Positions 28,301-36,394 of a stretch of DNA of 64,000 nt are shown here, one piece after another. Location of the stretch: positions 427,501 through 491,500 of the forward strand of contig JASISA010000042.1 in NCBI GenBank assembly GCA_031771865.1, given 5' to 3'. Position numbers and translations under genes: made by a program. The stretch is from Nothophaeocryptopus gaeumannii (Eukaryota; Ascomycota; Dothideomycetes; Mycosphaerellales; Mycosphaerellaceae). A model generated the notes under the pieces. It saw only the letters and a program-made list of their open reading frames with translations, was not told the DNA's origin and ran no database searches. Each line of letters opens with the position of its first letter. Positions within the stretch are counted from its first letter, which is position 1.

Positions 28301-29627
28301 TTTTGGCACTCAGTTGTTTCGTAAGAGACTTGGGTTCTAGTTCATTCCTGGCGAAGACTTGATTGTCGTGAAAGTCCATGACGCCACTGTTAACATCGGC
28401 GAAACCGGAGTCCCTGAGAAAAGGTAGGGCGATGTCGTGAACAGGCTCCTCAGTGTCAGGTAAAGTCCAGGTCGAAGGCGAATCATCCTGCGGGTCTTTC
28501 CAAAATGAAATGTCGACCCAATGCGGCAATGCAAACTCTGTGACGCCGTCGTGATAGTACTTGAAAAGAGGTACTGGATGCAGAGGCTTAGGTGATAGGG
28601 CAACAATATCGACCCCGATACTGTTTCCAACAAGAAGGTCTGTAGTCTCTTTCAGCAAGAGGTGTTCTGCCTCGAATAGGCCCGTACCAGCCGTCACTGC
28701 AATGATCGATGTTCCAGTGCTAAGTATATGCGCGTCTGTTTGGTCGTCTGCGAAGTCCATGGCCGTCAAATGTATTGCTTCCAAGACGTTGGTCTGCGCA
28801 GCCAAGCAGACCGCTCTTGAAAGGCTGAGATCGTTGAAAGACTGCTTCAGCCTACTGATGATACTTTTCCACGCAGTGCTGGGTGCTTCGGAAATCAAGA
28901 CATGGAAGAAGTCTTCGCCGGGCCTGTCGCTCTCTGAGTAGCGCTTGGTGAGAGCATCTTTCGTTGCACGGCCGAAAAGCACGACGGCAATTGAATGCCG
29001 AACCTTTTGCCTCTCCCAGCGTTGGAAGAGTTCAGCCAAGAAACCATCGACCAGTCTCTCGTACATGAGAGAGCCGTGACTCCAGCCTTCGAGCATCTCC
29101 CTCGAGATCTCGATAAGTAGTGTGTACCGGGCACTAGCACTTCGAAAGATTGGCTTCGTGTTCGGATGCACCACGAATGCTGAGTCCTTTTCTTCTCCCC
29201 AGACCCAAATGTTCTTGACTGCAGCAGTTGATGTGCCCAGGTATTTCATCACTTGGCCTTTGTAGACAACAGTATTCTCTACAGCCTTCATAAGTTGCCA
29301 CATATCGGCTCTGGACAGGAATTGATCTCGGAAGAGGAGCTCAACATGGGTTGCGGTGGCTGCCTCAGGATGTTCGACCAGTTGGACTTTCCCAGATGTT
29401 CTGTTCTCAAAGCCAAACTTCTCCGCAAGAGAGAAGTGGACCGAGATTTCGTTGGTGCTGCCAGCGACGCCTGCTGGACATATACATAGTGCCCTGGCTC
29501 CTGGTGCAGACAGGTAGGCGATTTCTCCTACATGCATTACTCTGGACCCGGCCAGTACGTCCACGCAGGAGATGCGGTCATCGTGCAAGACGATCGTGCA
29601 TGGTTTCTCCGCTTCATCGCCGGCCAT
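25374..29627 (-). CDS. IML1: Vacuolar-membrane TORC1 regulator IML1 (DEPDC5 homologue)
   Basis: This single uninterrupted frame encodes 1417 residues from the ATG at 29627; the frame extends 15 codons upstream only to a TTG. IML1 is the GTPase-activating subunit of the SEACIT/GATOR1 complex that restrains TORC1 on the vacuole during amino-acid starvation. The N-terminal domain shows CTIVLHDDRISCVDVL, LFRDQFLSRADMWQL, VYKGQ, KPIFRSASARYTLLIEISREM and GFLAELFQRW…VVLFGR. The middle is long, polar and Ser-rich (about residues 440-640). SPWVMLLNPCNPRRDN and FPRAVSSGSFKWSSMC begin the conserved second half. A DEP domain spans about residues 998-1075 (LKCFRGDEMTTWLLGVF…HNFRDGHYFYQI). The C-terminal domain has YDRIHNPENCYHIHLEWLG and LDFVLDYESA. 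The size is somewhat below the 1600-1800 residues often annotated, mainly through a short N-terminus. No frame damage is seen. Confidence 0.92.
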   Translation of the reverse strand: MAGDEAEKPCTIVLHDDRISCVDVLAGSRVMHVGEIAYLSAPGARALCICPAGVAGSTNEISVHFSLAEKFGFENRTSGKVQLVEHPEAATATHVELLFRDQFLSRADMWQLMKAVENTVVYKGQVMKYLGTSTAAVKNIWVWGEEKDSAFVVHPNTKPIFRSASARYTLLIEISREMLEGWSHGSLMYERLVDGFLAELFQRWERQKVRHSIAVVLFGRATKDALTKRYSESDRPGEDFFHVLISEAPSTAWKSIISRLKQSFNDLSLSRAVCLAAQTNVLEAIHLTAMDFADDQTDAHILSTGTSIIAVTAGTGLFEAEHLLLKETTDLLVGNSIGVDIVALSPKPLHPVPLFKYYHDGVTEFALPHWVDISFWKDPQDDSPSTWTLPDTEEPVHDIALPFLRDSGFADVNSGVMDFHDNQVFARNELEPKSLTKQLSAKSIAQEDSVGSADTVRAASTLAVDFGERESKTSPINIPLSESPAAPSKEPLNRAKRKRLPPHPLMQAGRKISLGPKGLAPSRGVASTTLSTEHAQQEKDINFGTSVASTNSSGSLAKAIRASLNRRPSQQSLVSHGTSEPDPDRISKPIAINRSHPAHDEVSDLASIVEQGIDDTTVSKTLQEDTSLSATPKAGANFGRREKRDSTHESLDMLSPWVMLLNPCNPRRDNMRVASQYRKWQHVFPRAVSSGSFKWSSMCSPAALPLTSEYKPSGTELEVYYRKKVRRHVISSSSGLKEESASVLVERLIDVRLIHGFQIVTIRNTGSDNTIQTKGRPTLLSLGRRYHEVQQQSDSEVQIVQYEPKAGIGSEDKETRHHVTEYKPRMRMTTGMFVGPEISYHSEAPISDWTSLDEHILGLAPRPDMHATYKVRLVLIPVDISKAEHSAPPRLRGLSEEERRIEGIQRLTQTWQRQRYFSQEDQSHQVSVKKSASTPYTAERDPNPLAIEYQTRDPSAVVNALGPSLSSQLEGEEFATPLFTEAEKHHSSNFDMNKLVKQMQEAPPYGVEVRDRRWLTLTHLKCFRGDEMTTWLLGVFKDLELREDAVNVGNELMNRDVFSHVRQKHNFRDGHYFYQISSAFRTTEYPDTQGLFSKSPWRSIPATPISETMRSPGLRPVSGISTGNSSSSSEKGTPGLHAVEQKLLMLSQMMHFNVDPSRKSEHLQIIDLHYDRIHNPENCYHIHLEWLGASTKLIRDAINRWSTTVESYGLKLSQVPLQEACKYREHHPFDQPQHMTLSVKPPDKVLATPLLEPRSFSPRMVEDRLAYRKRLLRKLDFVLDYESATAFTSHPEVEYSWGPPTYKYTQFVHKSGLVLAQILANDEGDFLLLPNRLANSKLTGSAKQSDAPTVTVDDILKSFKAFCGDGEELRRFYAEADKPRAPVAPSPLSNAASSADLDVPLMQLPPHLSHRTQLRGL

Positions 29628-30068
29628 CTTAGAGAGGTCGAGTACCCGGTACGGTAGTACACTGGCAGGCAAAAGAGTACTCAGGTCGGGTAGATATCAC
29701 GGAACAGAGTGCGATCCTGCGAGGGAGCAGGGCGTCCGATGTTTTCACAGGTCCGCATGGTCAATCATTCGGGAGGGCTTTCCAGTGCGTTGGGTCTGAT
29801 CTTCTAGTGCATGGTCCGCGATAGAGCATTGATGTTCTGGATGCTGTCTTCTGAAGATCGGTCTTCTGGAGAGAAATGGAACGCGTGAGGAGCGCGAAGT
29901 GGAAGTGCTCTCGGTAGAGGTCCGAAACTCTATTCTGTCCATTCCGAGGCGCGTCAAAATTTGATGAGCTCATCGCCCAACTCCTTCGTTGTCCTCTGGC
30001 CTCACCAGACGCATATTGACCACCTGTCGTACTCGCACATGTCCTTTTTGGCATTCTCAACATACAAG
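29628..30068. promoter_or_regulatory. Divergent promoter region, IML1 / SSP120-like gene
   Basis: 441 bases lie between two divergent start codons. Open frames here (minus 29957-29745) are Arg/Ser-rich and unrecognised. No known operator is visible. Confidence 0.35.
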
Positions 30069-30745
30069 ATGCGATACTCAGTCATAGCGATAGCGGTCAC
30101 TGGGCTGGCTAGCTATGCGCAAGCACATGGAGATCATATGCACGAGCAAGCGCCGATGGTAGACCAGAACGCGGACTGGGCAACGAAGCATATGGCAGGT
30201 ATGCATGAGCTAGAGTATGCCCATAACCTTGATGTACTCCGGCTGAGACGCGTACAGAGGAGCATCACATATCAGCTTTCGATGCCGGATCCTTCTTCAA
30301 CCTCCACGATTATGACAGCAGCAATGTATGGACAGAAGACGATCTCATGAAGACGTACGGCCTCGTGGACGAATCTACGAAACACATCTCGCAAGAGGAG
30401 AAGAAGAAGGCGATACAAAAAGTCATTGAGATCTTCGACCGTGATAAGGATGGGTCAATCTCCTTTGCAGAATACACCGTTGGCGATGCTCAAGGTCTCA
30501 AGCTGCCTGATCTCGGGTACGGGCCTGGTCACCACGGCGACGACGAGTACGAGTACGAGATTCACCATTTCGAGAAGTATCACGACGAAAACACCAAAGA
30601 AGAGGACTTGATACATCCAGAGGATATCGAGCACTTCCGCAAGCACGAAGAGATGGAGGCTGCGCAAGAGCGACAGGAACAAATGGATCGCATGCCCATT
30701 ATCGAAGCGAACATCCCGCAGAAGTTTCGGCGTGAGCTTCGTTAA
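30069..30745 (+). CDS. Secreted-pathway EF-hand protein, SSP120-like
   Basis: Exon 1 is 30069-30198 and exon 2 is 30258-30745. The 59 nt intron (GTATGC donor, GGCTGAG branch, ACAG acceptor) joins HMA to EEHHISAFDAGSFF, restoring a continuous 205-residue protein. It begins with a signal peptide (MRYSVIAIAVTGLASYAQA). WATKHMAEEHHI follows, then two EF-hands: a degenerate one at LHDYDSSNVWTEDDLM and a canonical loop DRDKDGSISFAEY (about residues 101-113). The acidic, His- and Glu-rich C-terminal half (HHGDDEYEYEIHHFEKYH, EEMEAAQERQEQMDRM) resembles nucleobindin, Cab45 and yeast Ssp120. Yeast Ssp120 works with the cargo receptors Emp46/47 in the early secretory pathway. The naming rests on overall layout; calcium binding by the second EF-hand is well supported. 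Confidence 0.85.
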
Positions 30746-30749
30746 TGCC

Positions 30750-30962
30750 ATGCGGTTTCCTGTAGAAGATCTAGACCAGGCGAAGGAAGCTGTCGCGAAA
30801 GCAGACGCACGCTTCGATCGTGTCTGGTGCTTTGTAGTTCTGTCAATACTGGCATGGGCAGCGTTCTGGGAGCACGCAGACAGACACGCAAACAATCCGC
30901 AGGCGCAGCTGCTTGCCTGGTCTGCGGTTGTCGTGGCGGTCATCGTGGCGTGCACCCTGTAG
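30750..30962 (+). CDS. Possible small two-helix membrane protein
   Basis: Four bases after the stop of the EF-hand gene an ATG opens a 70-codon frame. It has an amphipathic start (FPVEDLDQAKEAVAKADARFDR), one hydrophobic helix (VWCFVVLSILAWAAFW) and a second at the end (LLAWSAVVVAVIVACTL), with HADRHANNPQAQ between. It could be a real small membrane protein, a remnant, or an alternative 3' end of the neighbouring transcript. I do not recognise a family. The position inside the expected 3' UTR argues against a separate gene; the balanced two-helix layout argues for one. Confidence 0.3.
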   Translation: MRFPVEDLDQAKEAVAKADARFDRVWCFVVLSILAWAAFWEHADRHANNPQAQLLAWSAVVVAVIVACTL

Positions 30963-31365
30963 AGCAGGTACGTCGACATGAGGAATGTGTAACACCAACA
31001 ATATTCATATTTTGAGCGGATTCAGCGCGGAATAACAAGTTTTTGGAAACCGGTTCCTGACAAGGGCTGGGCGATCACATCCATGTCTCGAACGGAACGA
31101 GACGGCAGCCTTCGGCTTAGGAGGAGAACATTCCATGCCAATGCCGGCTGTAACCCCAGCTCTTGTCCCGACTCTTGGCTATCATCATACCCGCCCCGCC
31201 TTGAGATACCGTCCACGGACTAGCCGGCCTCGCGGCGCGTCGACCGCGTGACAAGGAGCAATTTGCTTAACACAACCACTGACTAGCAATAAAGAGCAGC
31301 TCGCACTCCTCGCACTCTTGCCTCCTCACCATGTCATTCATAGCACCTAATACTCGACAATCAAC
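30963..31365. other. Intergenic, no gene seen
   Basis: This is the 3' flank of the EF-hand gene and the leader of the next gene, with nothing recognisable. Confidence 0.3.
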
Positions 31366-31965
31366 ATGTTCCTCCAACTCACGCCCGAGCTGCCACAGCT
31401 CCCACAGCTCCGCTTCACCACCTTCTCAACGCCCGAGAAGACCCCGAAGATGTCCTTTGTCGACCTTCCAGCCGAGCTGAGGAACGAAATATACACACAA
31501 GCACTCGTCCAAAAAGACCCGATCATGCTACCATACGCCTACGAGAAACGCCGCTTCTACCCACCTGCCTTCCTCTCCGCTTCAAACTTCATCCGTACTG
31601 AAGGCTCGCCAATCTACTTCGGCTGCAATACCTTCGAAGCACCCTCTCCTCCTTCCGCGCATAACTTCATGAAGAGCTTGAGTGCGGAGAACATTAAGAT
31701 GTTGAGGAACTTCAGGCCGAGTGATTTGGTCCTGCCAGCGAGTGCGCATAAGAGGTGGTTTGATGCTTTGAGGGCTAACATCAATCGGTTGGTTGTGGAG
31801 AGTGGGAAGGGGGCTCTGAGTCCGGATGCTGTTAGTGTGCCGATTAGGAGAGGGGAGGAGGGGCGGGCGGAGTGGTGTAAATTGAGGGATGTTGAGGATT
31901 TCGAGATTCGTAGGAAGGAGGATGGGGCGTGGAGTGTGCAGTGGAAGAGGGACAAAGCTGCCTGA
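31366..31965 (+). CDS. F-box-like (2EXR-type) short protein
   Basis: A 199-residue frame from the ATG at 31366, or from an internal ATG at 31450 (MSFVDLPAELRNEIY) that matches where such proteins usually begin. The DLPAELRNEIYTQAL helix pair is the F-box-like/2EXR signature common in large families of Dothideomycetes. ASNFIRTEGSPIYFGCNTFE fits the next conserved block (xxxRxEAxxIFYxxNxF). The C-terminal half (NINRLVVESGKG, RAEWCKLRDVEDFEIRRKEDG) has no further domain. Such proteins are assumed to be adaptors or of unknown function. The neighbour at 32130 has the same opening motif, so the two are probably diverged tandem paralogues. Confidence 0.65.
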   Translation: MFLQLTPELPQLPQLRFTTFSTPEKTPKMSFVDLPAELRNEIYTQALVQKDPIMLPYAYEKRRFYPPAFLSASNFIRTEGSPIYFGCNTFEAPSPPSAHNFMKSLSAENIKMLRNFRPSDLVLPASAHKRWFDALRANINRLVVESGKGALSPDAVSVPIRRGEEGRAEWCKLRDVEDFEIRRKEDGAWSVQWKRDKAA

Positions 31966-32129
31966 GCCGGAAGCTACCAGATGAGTCGATTTAGCTTGTG
32001 CGATGAAGCCTCGTCATACGCGACCTCTTCTCTGGGCACTCTGAGAGCGATATCTTCCACTTTCTACATCGATCGACACGCCTCACACCGATTTCAAGAT
32101 ACGGATTCGGGTGCAAATACAGACACAAG

Positions 32130-32891
32130 ATGAGGGCATCGAAAATATGCTTCTTGGACCTACCAGCCGAGCTGCGGAACGACATCTACTCAAGGCTCCT
32201 GCTTCCAGAGCATGGCACTGGTAAGATTTATGTGCAACAGCCAGTGCGACCCTCGACCCGACGTCGATCTCGACACCAGAGGCTGGGTCTTCTGTTCACG
32301 AATAGGCAGATCAGCGAAGAGTCGGCGCTTATCTTTTATGGCTCGCACAATGTTGAGCTACAGTCATTCGAAGAAGCTGTCGTCTTCCTCAACAATATGC
32401 GATCACCGCCCCTGAAGGTTCTTCGTAAAGTGTACGTTCGTGATGCTTCCAGAGGTCGATGGACAGGATATCCGGCAAGCGAAGGCTTATCATGGAGCGA
32501 CACTCTAAGCCGTCACATGAACGTGAATGTGCAATGTCGCGTCAGAGTGGCACTGAACCTGGAAGTGCTCGTAATCAAACATCGCCGCGTCTATGGAGCT
32601 TGGGACTTGGAGTGTGGTCAGTGGCATGACAGGTCGCTCGGCCAGGCAGTCAGCGTGGTATACCAGGACGGAGTGGAAACTGATTCCGGACTTCGAAAGA
32701 AACTCATAAAATACCAGAACGAGAACGAGCCCGTCACTTTCTCAGATGGCCCGCGGTGTAGGAGCAAGAGCAAGATCGGATGTGCGCGGGTCTATCAAGA
32801 CGAGGAAGTCAGGTCTCGATTCTTCTTTACGCGCGACATTGGGGATCCGCGATCGTCTGATGCTGCAGCATCCCTTCGCGCCTTGCTGTGA
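32130..32891 (+). CDS. F-box-like (2EXR-type) protein, tandem paralogue
   Basis: A 253-residue frame from the ATG at 32130. It opens with CFLDLPAELRNDIYSRLLLPE and continues with the family block LGLLFTNRQISEESALIFYGSHNVELQSFEEAVVFLNNM. The middle (LNLEVLVIKHRRVYGAWDLE) and tail (SRFFFTRDIGDP) are unassigned. It shares the DLPAELRN motif with the gene 160 bases upstream but little else. The coding 3' end is only about 130 bases from the GC-rich repeat at 33021. The frame is intact and lacks RIP-type damage. Function is unknown; the family may provide substrate adaptors. Confidence 0.7.
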   Translation: MRASKICFLDLPAELRNDIYSRLLLPEHGTGKIYVQQPVRPSTRRRSRHQRLGLLFTNRQISEESALIFYGSHNVELQSFEEAVVFLNNMRSPPLKVLRKVYVRDASRGRWTGYPASEGLSWSDTLSRHMNVNVQCRVRVALNLEVLVIKHRRVYGAWDLECGQWHDRSLGQAVSVVYQDGVETDSGLRKKLIKYQNENEPVTFSDGPRCRSKSKIGCARVYQDEEVRSRFFFTRDIGDPRSSDAAASLRALL

Positions 32892-33020
32892 TCAGGCGGT
32901 GACGGCACAAGGCGAACTAGAGAGGTATTCCGATTAATGATTGCTGGCGATTTGTGTAAGAATATGGTGTCCTGTGCAACCATACTACCAAGTCCTGTTG
33001 AGCTTCCAACGCGCGCGGCG

Positions 33021-33350
33021 GAGAGGTCGGTACTGCGCGGCCGGCAGGAACTCCCACGGACATACTGCTCGGTAGACATGAGGAATCGATGCGCAAGAGG
33101 CTACCGGGAAGGAGAGAGGTCCGTCGGCTCACTCCTGCGGCCGTGATCGCGCGAAAGGTGCAACCGTTGGATTGTGAGGGGGGCGACCCTGCCGCCACAC
33201 CGCTTTTCGCATCGCGGTCAAACTCCTCGTACGTTTGTGAAATGACGTGCGAACGCAGATGGGGTGGCTCCCTCGAGACCTTTTCTGGCAGCGACCGCGT
33301 TGGATTGTCCGGGGGCGACCCTACCCTGATCCAACGCGCTCGAGAAGGCG
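33021..33350. repeat. GC-rich dispersed repeat, third copy
   Basis: Bases 33021-33192 correspond to 742-912 (shared GGAGAGGTCGGTAC, CGCGGCCGGCAGG and ACATGAGGAATCGATGCGC blocks). Bases 33297-33326 repeat the CGCGTTGGATTGTC…GGCGACCCT motif and end with GATCCAACGCGCTCG, also found at 713-742. It sits at the boundary between normal genome and the AT-rich island. Confidence 0.65.
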
Positions 33351-33599
33351 TGGCTCACAGGTGTGGAGTGTGATATAGTTAATGAACAGGTAGTTAGAGG
33401 GAAGTCATGAAGAGTCTGTATTCGATAAGGAGTCTAGGCTGCATGCAGCGTGTGGATCTAATTAGAAGGTTTGCTAAGCACCAAGTATTACCTAAGGCAA
33501 TAGGAGCCTAAGGCTTCGATCACATACTAAGCTTGGATCCTTGCCTACTCCTTATATACTCCTTCTAAATTGAGCGATGCTCTTCAAGTAGAATACATC
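33351..33599. other. AT-rich, TA-rich spacer
   Basis: TA-rich sequence with no gene. It is the left margin of the RIP-like island. Confidence 0.4.
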
Positions 33600-34092
33600 C
33601 GAGCAAGAAGATAAAGTTACTATAGCCGAGGAACTATAATGCTAGTTGCAATACCGTTCTAGCCGCCCTAAAAACAACGGCCCTTCTTAGAGACAACGCA
33701 TTCGTCAATGCGCTCACGACCGTCTACATTCGAAACAATTTTAAGGACGAGGATGTCTATAGAGGCTTCATCGCCTCGGAAGGGTCGATCCTATCTTATA
33801 TTCTACGAGACGTGGCCATTCCTTAACATACGGCCCAAGTTCTATGTAACTCTCTTCTAGGCCAATGCGACAATCCGCTAGTCCGCGAGCATAATGTCTC
33901 CTTCCTATCGCCGAAGCCTAAAGTAGTTTGTCCGGCGCCTTCTAATAAGAAGCCTATTAAGGTTTTCTACTTTAGCGACGTCCACGTCGACTACTTCTAC
34001 GAAGTCGGAGCTAACTATAACTGCTCTAAGTGTAAGGGGGAAGCTGAGCGAGGTCTTGGCATATCGAGCAGGAAGTGCAGTCATGCCGGCTC

Positions 34093-34116
34093 GTGCCGCG
34101 CACGTGACGCACAACC
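34093..34116 (+). repeat. Orphan pogo-type terminal inverted repeat
   Basis: GTGCCGCGCACGTGACGCAC with the next four bases matches 21 of 24 positions of the left TIR region of the pogo element (11014-11037). No partner end was seen nearby. It probably marks a deleted non-autonomous copy. Confidence 0.45.
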
Positions 34117-34206
34117 TGGATATTAGCGGTGCGCAAGCGCAGCGCTAGAAGGAAGGCAACGATTAGTTCTAGCATTCGAACCGCGTGTAGTTCGAGGGCG
34201 TTCTAT

Positions 34207-34526
34207 TGTTACGGACCGTCTCCTCGATCACGTGGATTGGCCTAAGAAGCGTCGAACCTCGGAATGTCTCTCGGTGATCAGAGTCTTGAGAAGTGTAACC
34301 TTTACTCAGAAGAGTAGTATTGAGTTGAGCACGAAGCTCCTATCTAGCTGATAAGGAATGTTCTCTATATACTCGCCTTCCTTAGTATTGCTCTGTCTGC
34401 TCTGTCTGCTCCGTTGCTCTGCTGAGGGAGCATAGAGAGCACTGAGAGCAATCTGTAACGGGATCACCCGTTGCAGCTGTGCCTCAGATTGGTTGGCTGT
34501 CATGACTCCACGACTTGTCCGTAACA
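34207..34526. mobile_element. Solo LTR with TCTAT target-site duplication
   Basis: The 320 bp unit begins TGTTACGGAC and ends GTCCGTAACA, a perfect 10 bp inverted pair with TG...CA ends. The five bases TCTAT are duplicated exactly at 34202-34206 and 34527-34531. No internal retrotransposon sequence is present, so this is a solo LTR left by recombination. It lies inside the sphingomyelinase pseudogene, probably in a former intron. Confidence 0.85.
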
Positions 34527-34798
34527 TCTATACACTACTACATACCTAATCTTACACTAAGCCTATATACTACCGAAGTTTCACACTAGATAAAGCTCCC
34601 GGTAATAGCTCGTACCTAGCAGGACCCTACGGCTACTACGTATGCGATGTCGTAAAGGTACTCGAGAGGAGTATGTACGCTACGATTAAAGATATTACTA
34701 GATTAGCTATATTCGCTCTATTTATAGGCGACATACCGGAATATGCGATCCTAAACACTCTCGTTACTATAGCCCTCTCTACCTATTACGGAGCGACC

Positions 34799-35117
34799 TG
34801 TTACGGGCGTGGCCCGGTAACACCTAAATACCTGGATACATGTAATTTGGAGGCTTGGTAGTGTACCACGCATCCGGATGAACTTCGGCCGAGCCTCGGG
34901 GCTCGACTAGCATCATGTAATAGAGCCACGTGACTCTGCCAAGACCCGGAGAAGAGTTTCTTCTCGACGCGCAAAGATCCGGTCTTCGACTCTTTGCGCT
35001 ACGTCCTGTTAGTAATAGGATTGACCTATATAGTTAATACAGTGTCTATCCAACCTATCCGTAGCTCCCTATACCGTTTGTGATTAGCAACCTACTTCCC
35101 GACTCCGGCCCGTAACA
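34799..35117. mobile_element. Solo LTR with CGACC target-site duplication
   Basis: The 319 bp unit begins TGTTACGGGC and ends GCCCGTAACA (perfect 10 bp inverted pair). CGACC is duplicated at 34794-34798 and 35118-35122. It shares terminal TGTTACGG and length with the neighbouring solo LTR, but the interior looks different, so it is a related family and not a recent copy. Confidence 0.87.
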
Positions 35118-35122
35118 CGACC

Positions 35123-36394
35123 TTACTATCTAAGGCTAAGCTAACCTCGAGATATTCGAGTACCTACCTAGGAGATAGGCCTCTGGCCTCAAAAATTAGG
35201 AAAACTAAGGCTAAACAACGTAGTCTAGGACCCGAGGCTTAGGCAGGTTGTCCTGGCATAGTTAGCGTCGGTAAGAAGAGGTTGACGCTTTGTCTATTTT
35301 CAAAATGTAGCCTCGAGGGCGAGGAGTTTAGTCCTAAAATTGTGATTTCCTCGTGTATTTGCTAATTTTAGAGCGCTCCTCCGTAGGGATTGTCCGTATT
35401 AGCTAAACTAATCAAAAAGGTACATGCTAAAGTGAAGAGGTCGTAAAAAGTTAACGCAGTTCTCATACAAAAGGTCACATTTCCGGACCAGATCCTCGTA
35501 GAAAGAAGTGTTGTTGGTCTATGCTGCAATGCATAACCTCGTCGGGAATAGCGCCGATGCGGATTACGACACGTTATTTCTACGAGGGGATGGAAACGAG
35601 ATAGGGTAAACTTATGACCGAAGTTGTTATGTACACCGTAAACCTGAGCAAGATTCTTAGACGCGAGAGATTTTTCTGGAGATTAACAGACATGGGGCGA
35701 CGGATATCAATAGCTTGGTCGAATCCATTGGTGAGATGGGAGGTGTTGCTATAAGGGAGTTTCCGACTTTGCAAACTATACATTTTACGTATGTTATGGC
35801 GACTTTGAGTAACATTGAGGAGGTAAGAGCGCAGTTGCCGCTTCGTCTTCGTGCGTTGCAGGGTTGATAGGTGAGTTGTATGGTTGTGCCATAGTCCGAC
35901 AACCGGGCTGATGGCACGGGGGAAGTAAGACGGGAGGTCCGCTATTTCCCCTGAAGGGTAAACAACCAAGCTTGCATAATCGGTATGTTAAATGTCCCTC
36001 CGGCATTGATGATATTATGAGATCTTCATTTAATCGCTTCACATTGCAGTTCTGTTCATCCTTGCAGTCTTGTTACATCTACGAATCCGAGGGCATCCAT
36101 GCGTCTCGGTATTAGACGAGGAGAGAATGGGGAATAGGCTGTATCTTGCTCGTGAGTTTTGCCGCATTAAGCAGTGTTATTGAGTAGAGTGTTATTCTAC
36201 ACTATTAGTTTCTTCGGAGTGGTGTGTGTGGCTGCTGGCCTATGGTCTGGCTGCATGTACGAGCCTTTCGTTATAAAGAGATGTTTTTCATGCGAGCCCG
36301 AAGCGAGTGGCGATGGGTATCCTGATGCCTTTTTCTCCCCTAAACTCCTGTCCTGTTAATCCGTGGTAACGTAACATAGAATAAAAGTGTCGTC
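35123..36394. other. AT-rich, RIP-like island, no intact gene
   Basis: TA-rich sequence with dense stops, typical of RIP-mutated transposon remains. The minus frame at 35969-35580 (129 codons) and a plus frame at 36177-36359 (hydrophobic start but no ATG) have no recognisable motif. AT content normalises to the right of about 36050. Confidence 0.45.

Larger units (their letters stand above)
33600..34798 (+). pseudogene. Acid sphingomyelinase, RIP-damaged and split by insertions
   Basis: Part one (33640-34035) reads in one frame with a single stop. ASCNTVLAALKTTALLRDNAFVNAL leads into FKDEDVYRGFIASEGSILSYILRDVAIP, then VLCNSLLGQCDNPLVREHNV and the metallophosphoesterase start KVFYFSDVHVDYFYEVGANYNCSK. 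This is the saposin-B plus calcineurin-like layout of fungal acid sphingomyelinases. Part two (34548-34798) continues KPIYYRSFTLDKAPGNSS, YLAGPYGYY, CDVVKVLERSMYATIKDI and LFIGDIPEYAILNT. Several family cysteines are now Tyr: VYI, DVYRG and PIYYR for an expected PICCR. That is what TGC/TGT to TAC/TAT (G to A) changes give. The two parts are separated by a solo LTR (34207-34526), apparently within a former intron, and a second solo LTR cuts the gene at 34798. The enzyme is dead. Confidence 0.72.

Noticed and set aside
35118..35600. Continuation of the sphingomyelinase after the second solo LTR
   Set aside because: Translation after 35123 does not show the expected GNHE metal-binding region. 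Probably a further insertion or heavy RIP, so the pseudogene was ended at the LTR.
35580..35969. A 129-codon minus frame in the AT-rich island
   Set aside because: It lies in RIP-like sequence and has no motif. Chance frame or transposon debris.
36174..36359. Small hydrophobic frame resembling a secreted protein
   Set aside because: There is no ATG in frame, and the only upstream ATG would require a 25 nt intron, which is too short.
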